Assembly (NCBI GenBank): GCA_035525375.1 | Contig: DATLEI010000108.1 | Location: 1 to 7,343, forward strand | DNA: 7,343 bases | Direction: 5' to 3' | Source: JALZBN01 sp035525375 | GTDB taxonomy: Bacteria > Actinomycetota > Acidimicrobiia > Acidimicrobiales > AC-14 | Part shown: positions 6,883 through 7,343 of the stretch, piece after piece | Layout: each line of letters starts with the position of its first letter | Numbering within the stretch: the first letter of the stretch is position 1 | Notes under the pieces: model-generated | Seen by the model: only the letters and a program-made list of their open reading frames with translations | Databases searched by the model: none | What the model was told of the DNA's origin: nothing | Program-made: the position numbers and the translations under genes

Positions 6883-7141
6883 GCTCGCTTCGTTCGGCAT
6901 CGATAGCGGCGAGCACCTCCGCATTGCTAACCACCCGATCCAACTCGAGCACGGGCAACCCGTCATCGGCGATACGTACTGTTCCCGCCCCGGTTGCCGG
7001 TTGAACGAGCAGCCCGTCGGGCGTACGGGAGAGAACCACCTCGCCGGGGACGTCGACGAGCCCCTCCCTCAAATGCTGTGGCAGAACCAACCGGCCCTGC
7101 TTGTCGACGCGCGCCCGGAACCTTGCTGATGGTGATGCCAT
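6878..7141 (-). CDS. vapB: AbrB/SpoVT-type antitoxin of the VapBC module
   Basis: This 87-residue protein starts at ATG 7141 and ends at TGA 6880-6878. Residues about 6-50 fit the swapped-hairpin AbrB DNA-binding fold: FRARVDKQGRLVLPQHLREG, then a PGEVVLSR strand and a DGLLVQP strand. The VDKQGRLVLP core is the family's signature. The rest (about 51-87), ending in EVLAAIDAERSER, is where such antitoxins usually carry the segment that wraps the toxin active site. It should bind and neutralise the PIN toxin and, as a dimer or toxin complex, repress its own promoter. The frame remains open upstream to about 7327, but that part lies across rnpB and is not protein. No strong Shine-Dalgarno site is seen (GGGTGG about 3 bp before the ATG), so a short-leader or leaderless transcript is possible. 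A MazE-like partner is an alternative name, but the PIN toxin supports VapB. Confidence 0.8.
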   Translation of the reverse strand: MASPSARFRARVDKQGRLVLPQHLREGLVDVPGEVVLSRTPDGLLVQPATGAGTVRIADDGLPVLELDRVVSNAEVLAAIDAERSER

Positions 7142-7160
7142 GCCACCCACGGTATCACCA

Positions 7161-7181
7161 CACCTCGACCTTCTCGAGGTG
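7161..7181 (-). promoter_or_regulatory. inverted repeat upstream of the antitoxin: operator or rnpB terminator
   Basis: CACCTCGA (7161-7168) and TCGAGGTG (7174-7181) form 8-bp perfect arms around a 5-bp loop. The near arm ends 20 bp before the antitoxin ATG at 7141, where an autorepressing AbrB-type antitoxin would bind. It also lies about 30 bp past the rnpB 3' end in the same direction, so it could equally terminate RNase P RNA. No T tract follows. A GATACC at 7156-7151 could be a weak -10 box for the antitoxin; no matching -35 was seen. Confidence 0.45.
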
Positions 7182-7203
7182 ATGCCAGAACGCAGCAGGT
7201 GAG

Positions 7204-7223
7204 GGTGACGGTGAGTCGGCCTG
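7204..7223. repeat. direct repeat copy 2, at the rnpB 3' end
   Basis: GGTGACGGTGAGT at 7204-7216 repeats 6387-6399 exactly, 817 bp away in the same orientation. The next six bases after one gap match at five positions. It covers the last residues of rnpB on the - strand. It also belongs to a local run of three related hexamers (GGTGAG, GGTGAC, GGTGAG at 7198-7215), so part of the match could reflect simple sequence. Confidence 0.55.
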
Positions 7224-7343
7224 TAGGCGGGGTTCTGTGCCGACGCTTTCGCGCCGGCGGTGGCCATCCATCTAAGCGGCCTACCTGGGACTGGCCTCTC
7301 TTGCGAGACGCCGGGCGGGCAGCCCATGCCCCTGTTCGGCCTT
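7210..7343 (-). ncRNA. rnpB: RNase P RNA, 3' part (5' end outside window)
   Basis: On the - strand the sequence carries the conserved blocks of bacterial RNase P RNA in the right order: AAGGCCGAACAGGGG at the window edge, then CCAGGTAGGCCGCTTAGATG, then GATGGCCACC, and finally CACAGAACCCCGCCTACAGG followed by GCCGACTCACC. These match E. coli landmarks (AAGGCCAAATAGGGG, GGGTAGGCTGCTTGAG, GATGAATGACTGTCC, GACAGAACCCGGCTTATCGG). RNase P RNA is the catalytic subunit that trims 5' leaders from precursor tRNAs. Only about 134 nt are present; the 5' half, including the partner strand of helix P1, is off the right edge. The exact 3' end is estimated at 7209-7213 by analogy with the E. coli terminus. 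The identification is firm; the boundary is not. Confidence 0.92.

Noticed and set aside
6398..7129. Open frames on the + strand across the toxin-antitoxin genes
   Set aside because: They are shadows of the PIN toxin and antitoxin. The translations are Arg/Ser-rich and have no domain.
7142..7327. Upstream extension of the antitoxin open frame to about 149 codons on the - strand
   Set aside because: It runs through the conserved blocks of rnpB, so this part is structural RNA. The ATG at 7141 gives a normal antitoxin length that begins just before the AbrB motif.

Overview
The window is GC-rich, densely coded bacterial DNA. GTG/TTG start candidates, GC-biased third codon positions and the protein families suggest an actinobacterium, possibly Acidimicrobiia-like; this is an inference from style, and no taxonomic marker was compared. 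Reading left to right it holds: (i) the C-terminal end of a secreted or surface Calx-beta repeat protein, followed by a strong GC palindrome; (ii) two large soluble hybrid histidine kinases on the + strand, 43 bp apart; (iii) a convergent VapBC-type toxin-antitoxin module on the - strand; (iv) the 3' part of the RNase P RNA gene (rnpB) on the - strand, cut by the right window edge.

The two kinases form one signalling locus. The first (977 aa from the ATG at 498) is a HAMP-like array, GAF, HisKA, HATPase_c, REC. The second (962 aa from the GTG at 3475) is REC, PAS, HisKA, HATPase_c, REC, REC, HPt. Neither has a visible membrane segment, so both should be cytosolic or recruited to a partner. 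Together they hold two autophosphorylated His, four receiver domains and one HPt. The first kinase has no HPt of its own, which makes cross-talk through the HPt of the second plausible. No DNA-binding or enzymatic output regulator is encoded in the window, so the final target lies elsewhere.

The right-hand 1 kb is accessory in character. An AbrB-like antitoxin gene and a PIN-domain toxin gene lie between two copies of a 13-bp exact (about 20-bp imperfect) direct repeat. One copy coincides with the 3' end of rnpB, an arrangement that resembles insertion at the 3' end of an RNA gene. The toxin start region carries a 12-bp duplication with a 16-bp period. It leaves a decoy start codon in the wrong frame just before the real one.

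All calls come from reading motifs; no alignment, structure prediction or database search was run.
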